From assembly GCF_005503555.1 (NCBI RefSeq), contig NZ_SCNG01000004.1:1-64000 (forward strand): a stretch of 64,000 bases of DNA, written 5' to 3'. The notes under the pieces are model-generated. The model was given only the letters and a program-made list of their open reading frames with translations. It ran no database searches and had not been told where the DNA came from. Numbering within the stretch: the first letter of the stretch is position 1; each line of letters starts with the position of its first letter. Positions 37,734 to 46,065 of the stretch are shown here, piece by piece. The DNA is from Rudaea sp. 3F27F6. Its GTDB lineage: Bacteria; Pseudomonadota; Gammaproteobacteria; Xanthomonadales; Rhodanobacteraceae. A program made the translations under genes and the position numbers.

Positions 37734-39527
37734 CTACGACTTCTTCGTGCCCTGCTGCTTGCTCTTCGTGATCCAGCCGTCGACGCGCGCTTCGAGCACG
37801 TCGAGCGGCAGCGCACCGCCGTCGAGCACTTCATCGTGGAAGGCGCGGATGTCGAACTTGTCACCGAGTTCCTTCTTCGCCTTCGCGCGCAGCTCGAGAA
37901 TCTTGAGCTGGCCCAGCTTGTACGCGAGCGCCTGGCCCGGCCACACGATGTAGCGGTCGGTCTCGGCCTGCAGATCCGGCTCGTCGTCCGAAGAATGCGT
38001 ATGGAACCAGTCGACCATCTGCTGGCGCGTCCACTTCTTGTAGTGCACGCCGGTGTCGAGCACGAGCCGGTTCGCGCGCAGCAATTCGTCAGAGTAGTGG
38101 CCGTACATACTCAACGGATCCTGGTAAAAACCAAGTTCCTCGCCGAGCCGCTCGGCGTACAGCGCCCAGCCTTCGATATACGCGGTGAAGCCGGCCTGCT
38201 GGCGGAACGGCGGCAGGCCCGGCAGGGTCTGCGCGATCGAGATCTGCATGTGGTGGCCCGGCAGCGCCTCGTGGTACGCGGTCGATTCGATATTGAGCAG
38301 GGAACGATTCTTGAAGTCGCCCGTGTTGACGTAGACGCGGCCCGGACGCGTACCGTCGGGCGTACCCTGGTTGTATTCGGCGCCGGCCGCTTCCTTCTCG
38401 CGGTACTCCTGCACCGGCAGCACTTCGACCTTGGTCTTCGGCAGCAGGCCGAATAGCTCGGGCAGCTTCGGTTCCATCTGCGCGATGTACTTCTTGTACA
38501 GATCGACGATCTGCTCACGCGAGGAAGCGTGCGTCTTCGGATCTTTGTCGAGCGCTTCGCGGAAACTCTTCAGATCCTTGTAACCCTGCTTCTGCGCAAT
38601 CTTGAGCTGCTCGCCCTCGATGCGCTTGACCTCGGCGAGGCCGATCTCGTGAATCTCGGCCGGCGACTTGCGCGTCGTCGTCTGCTGCTCGATCGCGAAG
38701 CGGTACAGCGCATCGCCGTTCGGCAGCGCCCAGATGCCGGGATCGTTGCGCCCTTTCGGCGCGTAGTCCTTCTCGACGAAATCGCCGAGCTTGACGTAAG
38801 CCGGGCGCACTTTCTCATCGACCGCCTTGAGGATCGCGTCGTGCAGGCGCTTGCGGTCGGCTTCGGGCACGCCGTCGGGGAACTTCGCGACGGGGCGGCC
38901 GAACACGCTGTCTTCGCCGGCCGGCTTGGCGATGTCGCGAATCTGCACGACGACTTTTTCGAGCAGGAAACGCGGCGGCATCATCTTGTCGCGCTCGCCC
39001 TGCTTGAGCACTTCGATCACCTGGTCGAATATCTCGGGCACCTTGTCGAGACGCGCGAGATAGTCCTCGTAGTGCCGCGTCGTATCGAGCGGCACCATCG
39101 ACACGAACTGCGGCAGTTGCAGGTGCACGCCGTTCATCTGCTCGAGCGGCATTTCGTTGAGCTTGAGTTCGGTCGCGCGGATGTTGTCGCCGAGCTGGCG
39201 CACCATCAATTGCTGATTGAGCCGGTCCTGCTCGGCGAAACCGCTCGTGTCGATCGCCTTGAAGCGCGCGAGAAAACCTTCGTAGTCCTTCTTCTGCTGT
39301 GCGGCGCCGGCGAGCGAGTAGTCGCTCCAGCGGTCGTTGTAGCGGTAGTCGCCGAGGATCGTCGCAAACTCGGGCGAGTTCTTCAGCGTGTAATCCCACT
39401 GCTCGGCAAGCAGCGCATTGAGCGCTTTCAGGCGCGCGCCGGCATCGTCTGCGGCGAAGACGGGGGACTGCGCGCCGAGCGCGACGGCGACGGCAAGCAG
39501 CAGGGGTTTGACGGCGATGCGCAGCAT
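37734..39527 (-). CDS. DUF885 family exported peptidase-like protein
   Basis: A 597-residue exported protein: signal peptide (about 1-24, cleaved after VFA-ADD), then a long helical domain. The YHEALPGHHMQ motif around residue 417 and the downstream GWALYAERL segment resemble a gluzincin metal site (H-E-x-x-x-H-H with a later Glu), the basis on which DUF885 proteins are viewed as metallopeptidases. GAGGAAG precedes the ATG at 39527. Separate from the exporter operon by a hairpin. Confidence 0.85.
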   Translation of the reverse strand: MLRIAVKPLLLAVAVALGAQSPVFAADDAGARLKALNALLAEQWDYTLKNSPEFATILGDYRYNDRWSDYSLAGAAQQKKDYEGFLARFKAIDTSGFAEQDRLNQQLMVRQLGDNIRATELKLNEMPLEQMNGVHLQLPQFVSMVPLDTTRHYEDYLARLDKVPEIFDQVIEVLKQGERDKMMPPRFLLEKVVVQIRDIAKPAGEDSVFGRPVAKFPDGVPEADRKRLHDAILKAVDEKVRPAYVKLGDFVEKDYAPKGRNDPGIWALPNGDALYRFAIEQQTTTRKSPAEIHEIGLAEVKRIEGEQLKIAQKQGYKDLKSFREALDKDPKTHASSREQIVDLYKKYIAQMEPKLPELFGLLPKTKVEVLPVQEYREKEAAGAEYNQGTPDGTRPGRVYVNTGDFKNRSLLNIESTAYHEALPGHHMQISIAQTLPGLPPFRQQAGFTAYIEGWALYAERLGEELGFYQDPLSMYGHYSDELLRANRLVLDTGVHYKKWTRQQMVDWFHTHSSDDEPDLQAETDRYIVWPGQALAYKLGQLKILELRAKAKKELGDKFDIRAFHDEVLDGGALPLDVLEARVDGWITKSKQQGTKKS

Positions 39528-39662
39528 GGCGACTTCCTCGTTGGACGAAGCGCCCAGGGTGGGTGGGCGCCGCGCCGCGGCCAAGTGCAGGAAGTCAGGC
39601 GTGACGCGCGCCAAGCGCGACGCAGTTCGCAGACCTGCGCCGCCGCGTAGGTCTGCCCGAAG

Positions 39663-42600
39663 TCAACGGCGCAGATCGGTGCCGGATCTCAGCGTGATCC
39701 GTGCGCCCGCGGCGAACAATACCGCGAGCAGGACCAGCGCCCATACCGACAAGGCCGGTGCCGGCACCGCCGCGACGGTCGGCGCCGCGCTCACCTGCTG
39801 GATCACGGCGATGCTCGCCGACGCCGTGAGCGCATCGCCGCTATAAGTCGCGGTGATCGTGTGGCTGCCGACGCCGAGCGCGCCGGTCGTGTAGCTCGCA
39901 TGTCCGTTCGCGTCGAGCGCTACCGTCGCGAGCGACGTACCGTTGTCGCTGAAGGCGACGCTGCCGCCCAGCACCGCAGCGCCGGCGCTCGCTGCGGCTG
40001 CCTGCGCATGATTCGCCGTCGGCGTCGCCGATGCCAGAGATACCGTCGCACTGAACGTCACCGCCTGGCCGAACGTGGACGGATTGCCCGAACTGGTCAG
40101 CACGATGTTCGCCGTCGCCGGACTCGCCACGACGATCGTCACCGTCGCCGCCACTGATGTACCGTTGACGTCGCTTGCCGTGAACGTAAACGCATCGGCG
40201 CCGGAATAATTGGCCGCCGGCGTGTAGGTCGCGACCGCGCCGTTGATCGTCACGCTGCCGTGCGCCGGCGGCGTGACGATGGCGAAACCGAATGTGTACG
40301 GTCCGCCCGCATTGGCGTCCTGCGCGCTCAACGTGATCGGCGTCGCCGCGTTGTATGCGGCATGCACGCTCTGCGCCTCGGCGACCGGCGGCGGATTTTT
40401 GCTGAAGCTCGCCAGCACCGAGCAGTCGGCGACGATGTGCGCGGCCGTCCAGGTGCCGCCGTTCACGTCGCCGCTCGGCGTGCAGGTATCGCCGTTGACG
40501 CTGGCGATGCGATAGCCGCTCGCCGGCGTGACAACGAAGCTCGCCATGCCGCCGTAGTCCACCGGCGAGGCGACGACGGCGATCGTGCCGTTGCCGCCCG
40601 GCGCGCTCGCCGTGATCGCATACGTATTGATCGCGAACGTCGCCGTTACCGCGCAGTTGGCGCTGACGTTCTGCGCCGTCCACGTACCGCCGCTCGAAGC
40701 GCCGCTCGGCGTGCAAGTGTCGCCGCTCACGCCGGCGACGTGATAACCGGGCGCCGGCGCAAGCGTGAAACTGGCCGTGCCGGCGTAGTTCACCGTCGGC
40801 GTCGCGACCGCGATCGTGCCGTTGCCGCCGGCCACGCCCGCGCTGATGTCGTAGGTATTGATCGCGAACGTCGCGATCACCGTGCAGTTCGCCGTGATGC
40901 TCGGCGCGGTCCACGTGCCGCCGCCCGGCGCACCCGTGGGTGTGCAGGTATCGCCGCTCACGCCGACAAGATGATGGCCCGTCGCAGGCGTGAGCGTGAA
41001 GCTCGCGGTGCCGCCGTAATTCACCGTCGGCGCGACCACCGTGATGGTGCCGCCGCCCGGCGTGCTCGCACTGATGTCGTAGACATTGATTGCGAACGTC
41101 GCCGTCACCGTGCAGTTCGCCGTGATGTTCGCTGCAGTCCAGGTACCGCCGTTCGCTGCGCCGCTCGGCGTGCAGGTATCCCCGATCAGGTTCGCGACGT
41201 GATAACCCAGCGCCGGCGCGACGGTGAAGCTCGCGCTGCCGCCGTAGGGCACGGGCGACGCGACGACGGCGACCGTGCCGTTGCCGCCCGATACGCTCGC
41301 GGCGACCACGTAGGTGTTGAGCGAGAACGTTGCCGTGACCTTGCAGTTCGCGACGATCCCTGTTGCCGCCCACTCGTTGCCGGTGCCACGCGTCGGTGCG
41401 CAGGTGTCGCCGCTGAGCGAAGCCGAATAGCCGGCGGCCGGCGTCAGCGTGAACGTCGCCGTGTCACTGTAGTTCACCGTCTGTGTCGGCGGCGCAATCG
41501 TGCCGTTGCCGCCCGAGGCCTCTGCATCGACCACATAGGTATTGATCGCGAAACTCGCCGTCACCGTGCAGTTCACCTTGACGTTCGCCGCGACCCAAGC
41601 GCCACCAGTCGATGCGCCGGTCGGGGTGCAGGTATCGCCCGTCACGCTGGCGACGTGATAACCCGTGGCCGGCGTCAAAGTGAAGCTCGCCGCATCGCCG
41701 TAATTCACCGTCGGCGTCGCGACCGCAATGGTGCCGTTGCCGCCGCTGACGCTCGCCGCGATGGCGTACGTATTGATCGCGAAGCTCGCGGTCACCGTGC
41801 AGTCCGCCGCGATATTGGTCGCTGTCCACGTGCCGCCACTCGACGCACCGGCCGGCGTGCAGGTGTCGCCGGTCACGCTAGCGACGTGATAGCCCGTGGC
41901 CGGTGTCAGCGTGAAGCTCGCCGCATCGCCGTAGTTCACCGTCGGCGTCGCGACCGCAATCGTGCCGTTGCCGCCGGCAATGTTTGCCGCGATGGTGTAA
42001 GTATTGATCGCGAACGTCGCCGTCACCGTGCAGTTCGCCGTGATGTTCGTCGCCGTCCAGGTGCCGCCGCTCGATGCGCCGGTCGGCGTACAGGTGTCGC
42101 CCGCCACGCTGGCGACGTGATAGCCCGTGGCTGGCGTCAGTGTGAGGTTCGCCGCATTGCCGTAGTTCACCGTCGGCGTCGTGACGGTAATCGTGCCATT
42201 GCCGCCGCTGACGCTTGCCGTGATGGTGTAAGTATTGATCGCGAACGTCGCCGTCACCGTGCAGTTTGCGCCGATGTTCGTCGCCGTCCAGGTGCCGCCG
42301 CTCGATGCGCCGTTCGGCGTACACGTATCACCCGTCACGCTCGCGACGTGATAGCCCGCGGCCGGGGTCAACGTGAAATTCGCCGTGGCGCCGTAATTCA
42401 ACGTCGGCGTCGTCACCGCAATCGTGCCGTTGCTGCCGCTGACGCTGGCCGTGATCGTGTAGGTGTTGATTGCGAAGCTCGCCGTCACCGCGCAGTTCGC
42501 CGTGATATTCGCCGCGGTCCAGGTGCCGCCGCTCGAAGCGCCGCCCGGCGTGCAGGTATCGCCCGTCACGTTCGCGACGTGATAGCCCGTGGCCGGCGTC

Positions 42601-45600
42601 AGCGCGAAGCTTGCCGTGCCGCCGTAGTTCACCGTCGGCGTCGTCACCGCAACCGTGCCGTTGCCGCCGGGCGCGCTCGCTGTAACGGTGTAGGTATTGA
42701 TCGCGAAGCTCGCCGTCACCGCGCAGTTCGCCGTGATGTTTGCGGCCGTCCAGACACCGCCGCTTGCCGCGCCCGTCGGCGTGCAGGTGTCGCCGCTCAC
42801 GCTCGCGACGTGGTAGCCCGCCGCGGGCGTCAGCATGAAGTTCGCCGTGCCGCCATAGTTCACGCTCGGCGTGGTTACCGCAATCGTGCCGTTGCCGCCG
42901 GCGACGCTCGCCGTGATCGCGTAGACGACGACTTGCAGGGCCGCGGTGCCGCTGCCGCCGAAATAGTTCGCATCGCCCGCATAGTTCGCCGTCAGAGTTT
43001 TGCTGCCGGGGCTGAACGGCGTGAGCAGGCAGCTGCCCGTGCCGGCGGCATCGAGACTCGCGATCGCGCAGCTCGCGCTACCGTCGCTGACGCTGATCGC
43101 GCCGCTCGGTACGCCGGCGGCCGGACTCAGCGCGGCGACGCGCACGTTCACCGTGACGGCGCTGCCGAGATTCACGCTGCCGCTCGCCGGCGTCACCATC
43201 ACTGCGGTCGCGCCCTTGTTCACCACATGCGCTGCCGCAGCGCTCGTGCTCGCGCTGAACGAACTGCCGCTGGCCGGAGTGTAGGTCGCGGTCAGGTTGT
43301 AGGTGCCGGCCGCGGCCCAGGTGATCGTGCACGATGCCGTGCCCGAAGACAGCGTCGCCGGGCCGCAGGTATGCGCGACAGCGGCATCGTCGGTCACGCT
43401 GATCGTGCCGTCCGGCGTGCCGGACGAGGCATTGACGGTGACCGACACGGTATAACTTTCTCCGACCACCGAAGCGGCCGTCGACGTGATCGTCGTCGTC
43501 GTCGACAGACTGGCCGGCACCGCGGCAAGGTCGGAGCGGCTGGTCGCGCCGAGCGCGGCGAATTGACCGCCGACGTAGAGATTGCCGGTGGCATCGCGGG
43601 CCAGCGCATAGATCGGCGCGTCGGGCGACGGATTCCAGTTCGCATCGACACTGCCCGTGGCGCCGCTCAACTTGGCCAGATAGCGCGGCGACTGACCGTT
43701 GATCGAATTGAACGCGCCGCCGGCGAAGACATATCCGCCTGCGCCGACGCTGAGCGCGTTGACGTTCGAATCGGCCGCGGGACTCCAGTTCGGATCGACA
43801 ACGCCCGCCGTCGTCAGCTTGGCGATATACGCACGCGATTGACTGCCGAAGCTGGTGAAGCGACCGGCCGCGTAGACGTTATTGCCGTCTACCGCAAGCG
43901 CCATCACGTAGCTGCTCGCCGAGACATTCCAGTTCGCGTCGACACTGCCGGCACCGGAGCCGGACAACTTGGCGCTGTATTGACGCGCCTGGCCACCGAC
44001 CGAAGTGAAATAGCCACCGGCATAGACATTGCCACCGGCGTCGAGCGCCAGCGCGCGGACGGTGTCGTTCGGCGACGGGTTCCAAGTCGCGTCCACGGCA
44101 CCGCTGCTGGCCGACAGTTTGGCGAGATTGGTGCGCGCTTTTCCGCCGATGCTGGAGTAGCCGCCACCGGCGTAGACATTGTTGCTGCTATCCACAGCGA
44201 GCGACCAGATGTAACCGTTCGGCGACGGATTCCAGCTCGCATACGCGGAACCGGTACTGCCGCCCGCCAGTTTGGCGAGATAATTTATCGACTGACCGCC
44301 GATGGCGGTGAAGTAGCCGCCTGCGTATACATCGCCGCTGCTGTCCACGGCCAGCGCGGAAATCACGTTATTGGCCGACGGGTTCCAGTTCGTATCGAGC
44401 GTGCCGTCGGCTTGCAGGCGCAACAGATTGCCGCGCGGCAAGCCATTGGCCTTGAGAAACGTTCCGCCGACGATAAACCCGCCGCCCGGTTGCGCGGCGA
44501 TCGCACTGACCAGGGTGCCGGAGGCGGTTTCGGTATCGGTGTTCGCAGCGCTGACGATGCCGGCCGCAGACACCTTGCCCAGCCCCATGTGCGGCTGCCC
44601 GCCGAGCATGTTGAAATCGCCGCCTACGTAGACGTTGGCGCCGGCGGCATCCACAGCCAGCGCGCGCACGGTGGTGAGGGTTGCGGCGGCCAGGGTCGGC
44701 GACGGATTCCAGCTGGCGACGACGCCGGTGTTCGATATCTTGGTGACGCCATTGCGCGGCTGGCCGCCGAACTGGTTGAAACTGCCGCCGACGTAGAGAT
44801 TGCCGCTTGCATCCAGCGCCAGAGACAGAACCAAACCGCCGCCGGCCGGACTCCAGCCCGTGTCCACGGCACCGGCACCGCTGCCGGACAGCCTGGCGAC
44901 GCCGTAGCGCGTCTGCCCGCCGATCGAACTGAAGTAGCCGCCGGCGTAAACATTGTTGCTGCCGTCCACCGTGAGCGCCCAGACATAACTGTTGGCCGAC
45001 GGATTCCAACTGGCATCGACCGTGCCGCTACCGCTGCCCGACAATTTTGCGATACGCGACCGCGCCTGGCCGCCGACTGCAGTGAAGTTGCCGCCGGCGA
45101 AAACGTTGCCGCCGGAATCCAGCGCGAGCGCCAGCACTGCACCGCCCGTGGCTGACGGATTCCAGTTCGGGTCGGCGGCACCGCCGCTGCCGGTGAGCTT
45201 GGCGACGCCGTTGCGCGCCTGACCGCCGATATTGGTGAAATAGCCGCCCGCATAGACGTTGCCCGCGGCATCGACCGCCAGCGCCGCGACTTGATTGTCG
45301 GGCGCCGGATTCCAGTTCGGGTCGATCGTGCCCGTGCCGCTGCCGGAGAGCTTGGCGACGCTCTGCCGGTACGGGCCGCCGGGGGGACTGAAGCTCGCGC
45401 CCACATACACGTTGTCGCTCGCATCCGCGGCGAGGGCGAGGACGTTGTAGGCACCTTGCGGATTCCAGTCCGGATCGAGCGTGCCGTCCGGCCGCAGCTT
45501 GGCAAGGTTCGACCGCTTCGTTCCGTTCAGCGAGGTGAAAATGCCGCCGATCACCACGCTGCCGTCGGACAAGCGCACCATCGCCGTGACCGGGCCAAAG

Positions 45601-45761
45601 GTGGATATCTGCACATTCGGATTGGGCAGCGGCGGCGGACTCTGCGCGCGGCCGGCCTGCGCGGTCAGGCCCAGCGCCAGCAGCAGAAAGAGACGCTGTG
45701 CCCAGTACAAAGCGAACGCGCGAACGAACGGACCGCTGCGCGGCACGGATTTGAGATTCAT
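39663..45761 (-). CDS. Giant secreted repeat protein (delta-60 modules, Ig-like domains, InlB-like repeats, C-terminal sorting-type tail)
   Basis: A 2032-residue exported protein. Signal peptide about 1-39. Residues about 45-750 hold 14 delta-60-type modules (VYAGGYF...GG then NWNPS), expected to form beta-propellers. Two Ig-like domains follow (about 755-850, 850-946), then 11 tandem repeats of about 77 residues (947-1789) similar to InlB B-repeats, then a cadherin-like domain (about 1790-1880), a last Ig-like domain (about 1882-1990) and a tail VPAPALSVW plus hydrophobic helix plus basic end (1999-2032) like IPTL-CTERM signals. GGAAG lies before the ATG at 45761. Probably a surface adhesin or matrix protein; function unproven. 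Divergent from the regulator-kinase gene. Confidence 0.85.
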   Translation of the reverse strand: MNLKSVPRSGPFVRAFALYWAQRLFLLLALGLTAQAGRAQSPPPLPNPNVQISTFGPVTAMVRLSDGSVVIGGIFTSLNGTKRSNLAKLRPDGTLDPDWNPQGAYNVLALAADASDNVYVGASFSPPGGPYRQSVAKLSGSGTGTIDPNWNPAPDNQVAALAVDAAGNVYAGGYFTNIGGQARNGVAKLTGSGGAADPNWNPSATGGAVLALALDSGGNVFAGGNFTAVGGQARSRIAKLSGSGSGTVDASWNPSANSYVWALTVDGSNNVYAGGYFSSIGGQTRYGVARLSGSGAGAVDTGWSPAGGGLVLSLALDASGNLYVGGSFNQFGGQPRNGVTKISNTGVVASWNPSPTLAAATLTTVRALAVDAAGANVYVGGDFNMLGGQPHMGLGKVSAAGIVSAANTDTETASGTLVSAIAAQPGGGFIVGGTFLKANGLPRGNLLRLQADGTLDTNWNPSANNVISALAVDSSGDVYAGGYFTAIGGQSINYLAKLAGGSTGSAYASWNPSPNGYIWSLAVDSSNNVYAGGGYSSIGGKARTNLAKLSASSGAVDATWNPSPNDTVRALALDAGGNVYAGGYFTSVGGQARQYSAKLSGSGAGSVDANWNVSASSYVMALAVDGNNVYAAGRFTSFGSQSRAYIAKLTTAGVVDPNWSPAADSNVNALSVGAGGYVFAGGAFNSINGQSPRYLAKLSGATGSVDANWNPSPDAPIYALARDATGNLYVGGQFAALGATSRSDLAAVPASLSTTTTITSTAASVVGESYTVSVTVNASSGTPDGTISVTDDAAVAHTCGPATLSSGTASCTITWAAAGTYNLTATYTPASGSSFSASTSAAAAHVVNKGATAVMVTPASGSVNLGSAVTVNVRVAALSPAAGVPSGAISVSDGSASCAIASLDAAGTGSCLLTPFSPGSKTLTANYAGDANYFGGSGTAALQVVVYAITASVAGGNGTIAVTTPSVNYGGTANFMLTPAAGYHVASVSGDTCTPTGAASGGVWTAANITANCAVTASFAINTYTVTASAPGGNGTVAVTTPTVNYGGTASFALTPATGYHVANVTGDTCTPGGASSGGTWTAANITANCAVTASFAINTYTITASVSGSNGTIAVTTPTLNYGATANFTLTPAAGYHVASVTGDTCTPNGASSGGTWTATNIGANCTVTATFAINTYTITASVSGGNGTITVTTPTVNYGNAANLTLTPATGYHVASVAGDTCTPTGASSGGTWTATNITANCTVTATFAINTYTIAANIAGGNGTIAVATPTVNYGDAASFTLTPATGYHVASVTGDTCTPAGASSGGTWTATNIAADCTVTASFAINTYAIAASVSGGNGTIAVATPTVNYGDAASFTLTPATGYHVASVTGDTCTPTGASTGGAWVAANVKVNCTVTASFAINTYVVDAEASGGNGTIAPPTQTVNYSDTATFTLTPAAGYSASLSGDTCAPTRGTGNEWAATGIVANCKVTATFSLNTYVVAASVSGGNGTVAVVASPVPYGGSASFTVAPALGYHVANLIGDTCTPSGAANGGTWTAANITANCTVTATFAINVYDISASTPGGGTITVVAPTVNYGGTASFTLTPATGHHLVGVSGDTCTPTGAPGGGTWTAPSITANCTVIATFAINTYDISAGVAGGNGTIAVATPTVNYAGTASFTLAPAPGYHVAGVSGDTCTPSGASSGGTWTAQNVSANCAVTATFAINTYAITASAPGGNGTIAVVASPVDYGGMASFVVTPASGYRIASVNGDTCTPSGDVNGGTWTAAHIVADCSVLASFSKNPPPVAEAQSVHAAYNAATPITLSAQDANAGGPYTFGFAIVTPPAHGSVTINGAVATYTPAANYSGADAFTFTASDVNGTSVAATVTIVVASPATANIVLTSSGNPSTFGQAVTFSATVSLASATPTANHAQAAAASAGAAVLGGSVAFSDNGTSLATVALDANGHASYTTGALGVGSHTITATYSGDALTASASIAVIQQVSAAPTVAAVPAPALSVWALVLLAVLFAAGARITLRSGTDLRR
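40396..42922 (-). repeat. Eleven tandem repeats of about 231 bp coding for InlB-like modules
   Basis: Each unit encodes about 77 residues: Y-x-I-x-A, GGNGTIAV, NYGG-ASFTLTPA-GYHVA, then GDTCTP, GGTWTA and ANC-VTA-FAINT. Every unit keeps the two cysteines, about 20 residues apart, so each module probably has one disulfide. DNA identity between units is high, especially in the central copies, which points to recent expansion or gene conversion. This is a coding repeat, not CRISPR: there are no spacers. Confidence 0.9.
43510..45640 (-). repeat. Fourteen delta-60-type coding repeats
   Basis: About 14 copies of a 48-55 residue module: (L/V)-A-x-D-x-x-G-N-V-Y-A-G-G-x-F, G-G-x-x-R-x-x-x-A-K-L, then D-x-N-W-N-P-S. 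Spacing is regular except for a longer unit near 44560-44700. Limits are approximate. Confidence 0.75.
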
Positions 45762-46065
45762 CGTGATAAGTCTTCCGGAGCCGCAGTGCGGCGGTCTGAT
45801 CGATGCGCGGCGGGTATAAACGCGATCGACAGCGACTAAGCGCTGCCGATCACGTCCCCCTAAACCCGGCCGGTAAAACCTACGCCTATCGCGGCGAAAA
45901 GTTGTCGATGCGTTGTTGCGAGTTGTTGCGCGATCGGCGGATTTGCCGCAATACCCGCTTTTTTCGCCAACGGGTTCACGAATCGGACGGCGGCGGCAGG
46001 CGCGCACGGGCTTGTTTGCGGCACAGTTCGCTCTCTGCGCACTGCCGCGTTTATCATCGCGTCCC
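45762..46065. promoter_or_regulatory. Shared divergent promoter region of the giant-protein gene and the regulator-kinase gene
   Basis: A 304-base gap without a gene. Direct repeats lie at 45901 (GTTGTCGATG, degenerate), 45912 (GTTGTTGCGA) and 45922 (GTTGTTGCGC), spaced 11 and 10 bp. On the minus strand a TTTATACC segment near 45813-45820 is a possible -10 for the giant-protein gene, about 55 bases before its ATG. Other than these I see only GC-rich sequence with weak palindromes. Confidence 0.5.

Noticed and set aside
40396-42922. Regular repeats that might suggest a CRISPR array
   Set aside because: Units are about 231 bp, contiguous and in frame, with no unique spacers and no cas genes.
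40260-45155. A 1631-residue open frame on the plus strand opposite the giant repeat protein gene
   Set aside because: It is Arg-rich with the composition typical of an antisense frame in GC-rich repeat DNA; the minus-strand frame has a signal peptide, recognisable domains and a sorting-type tail.
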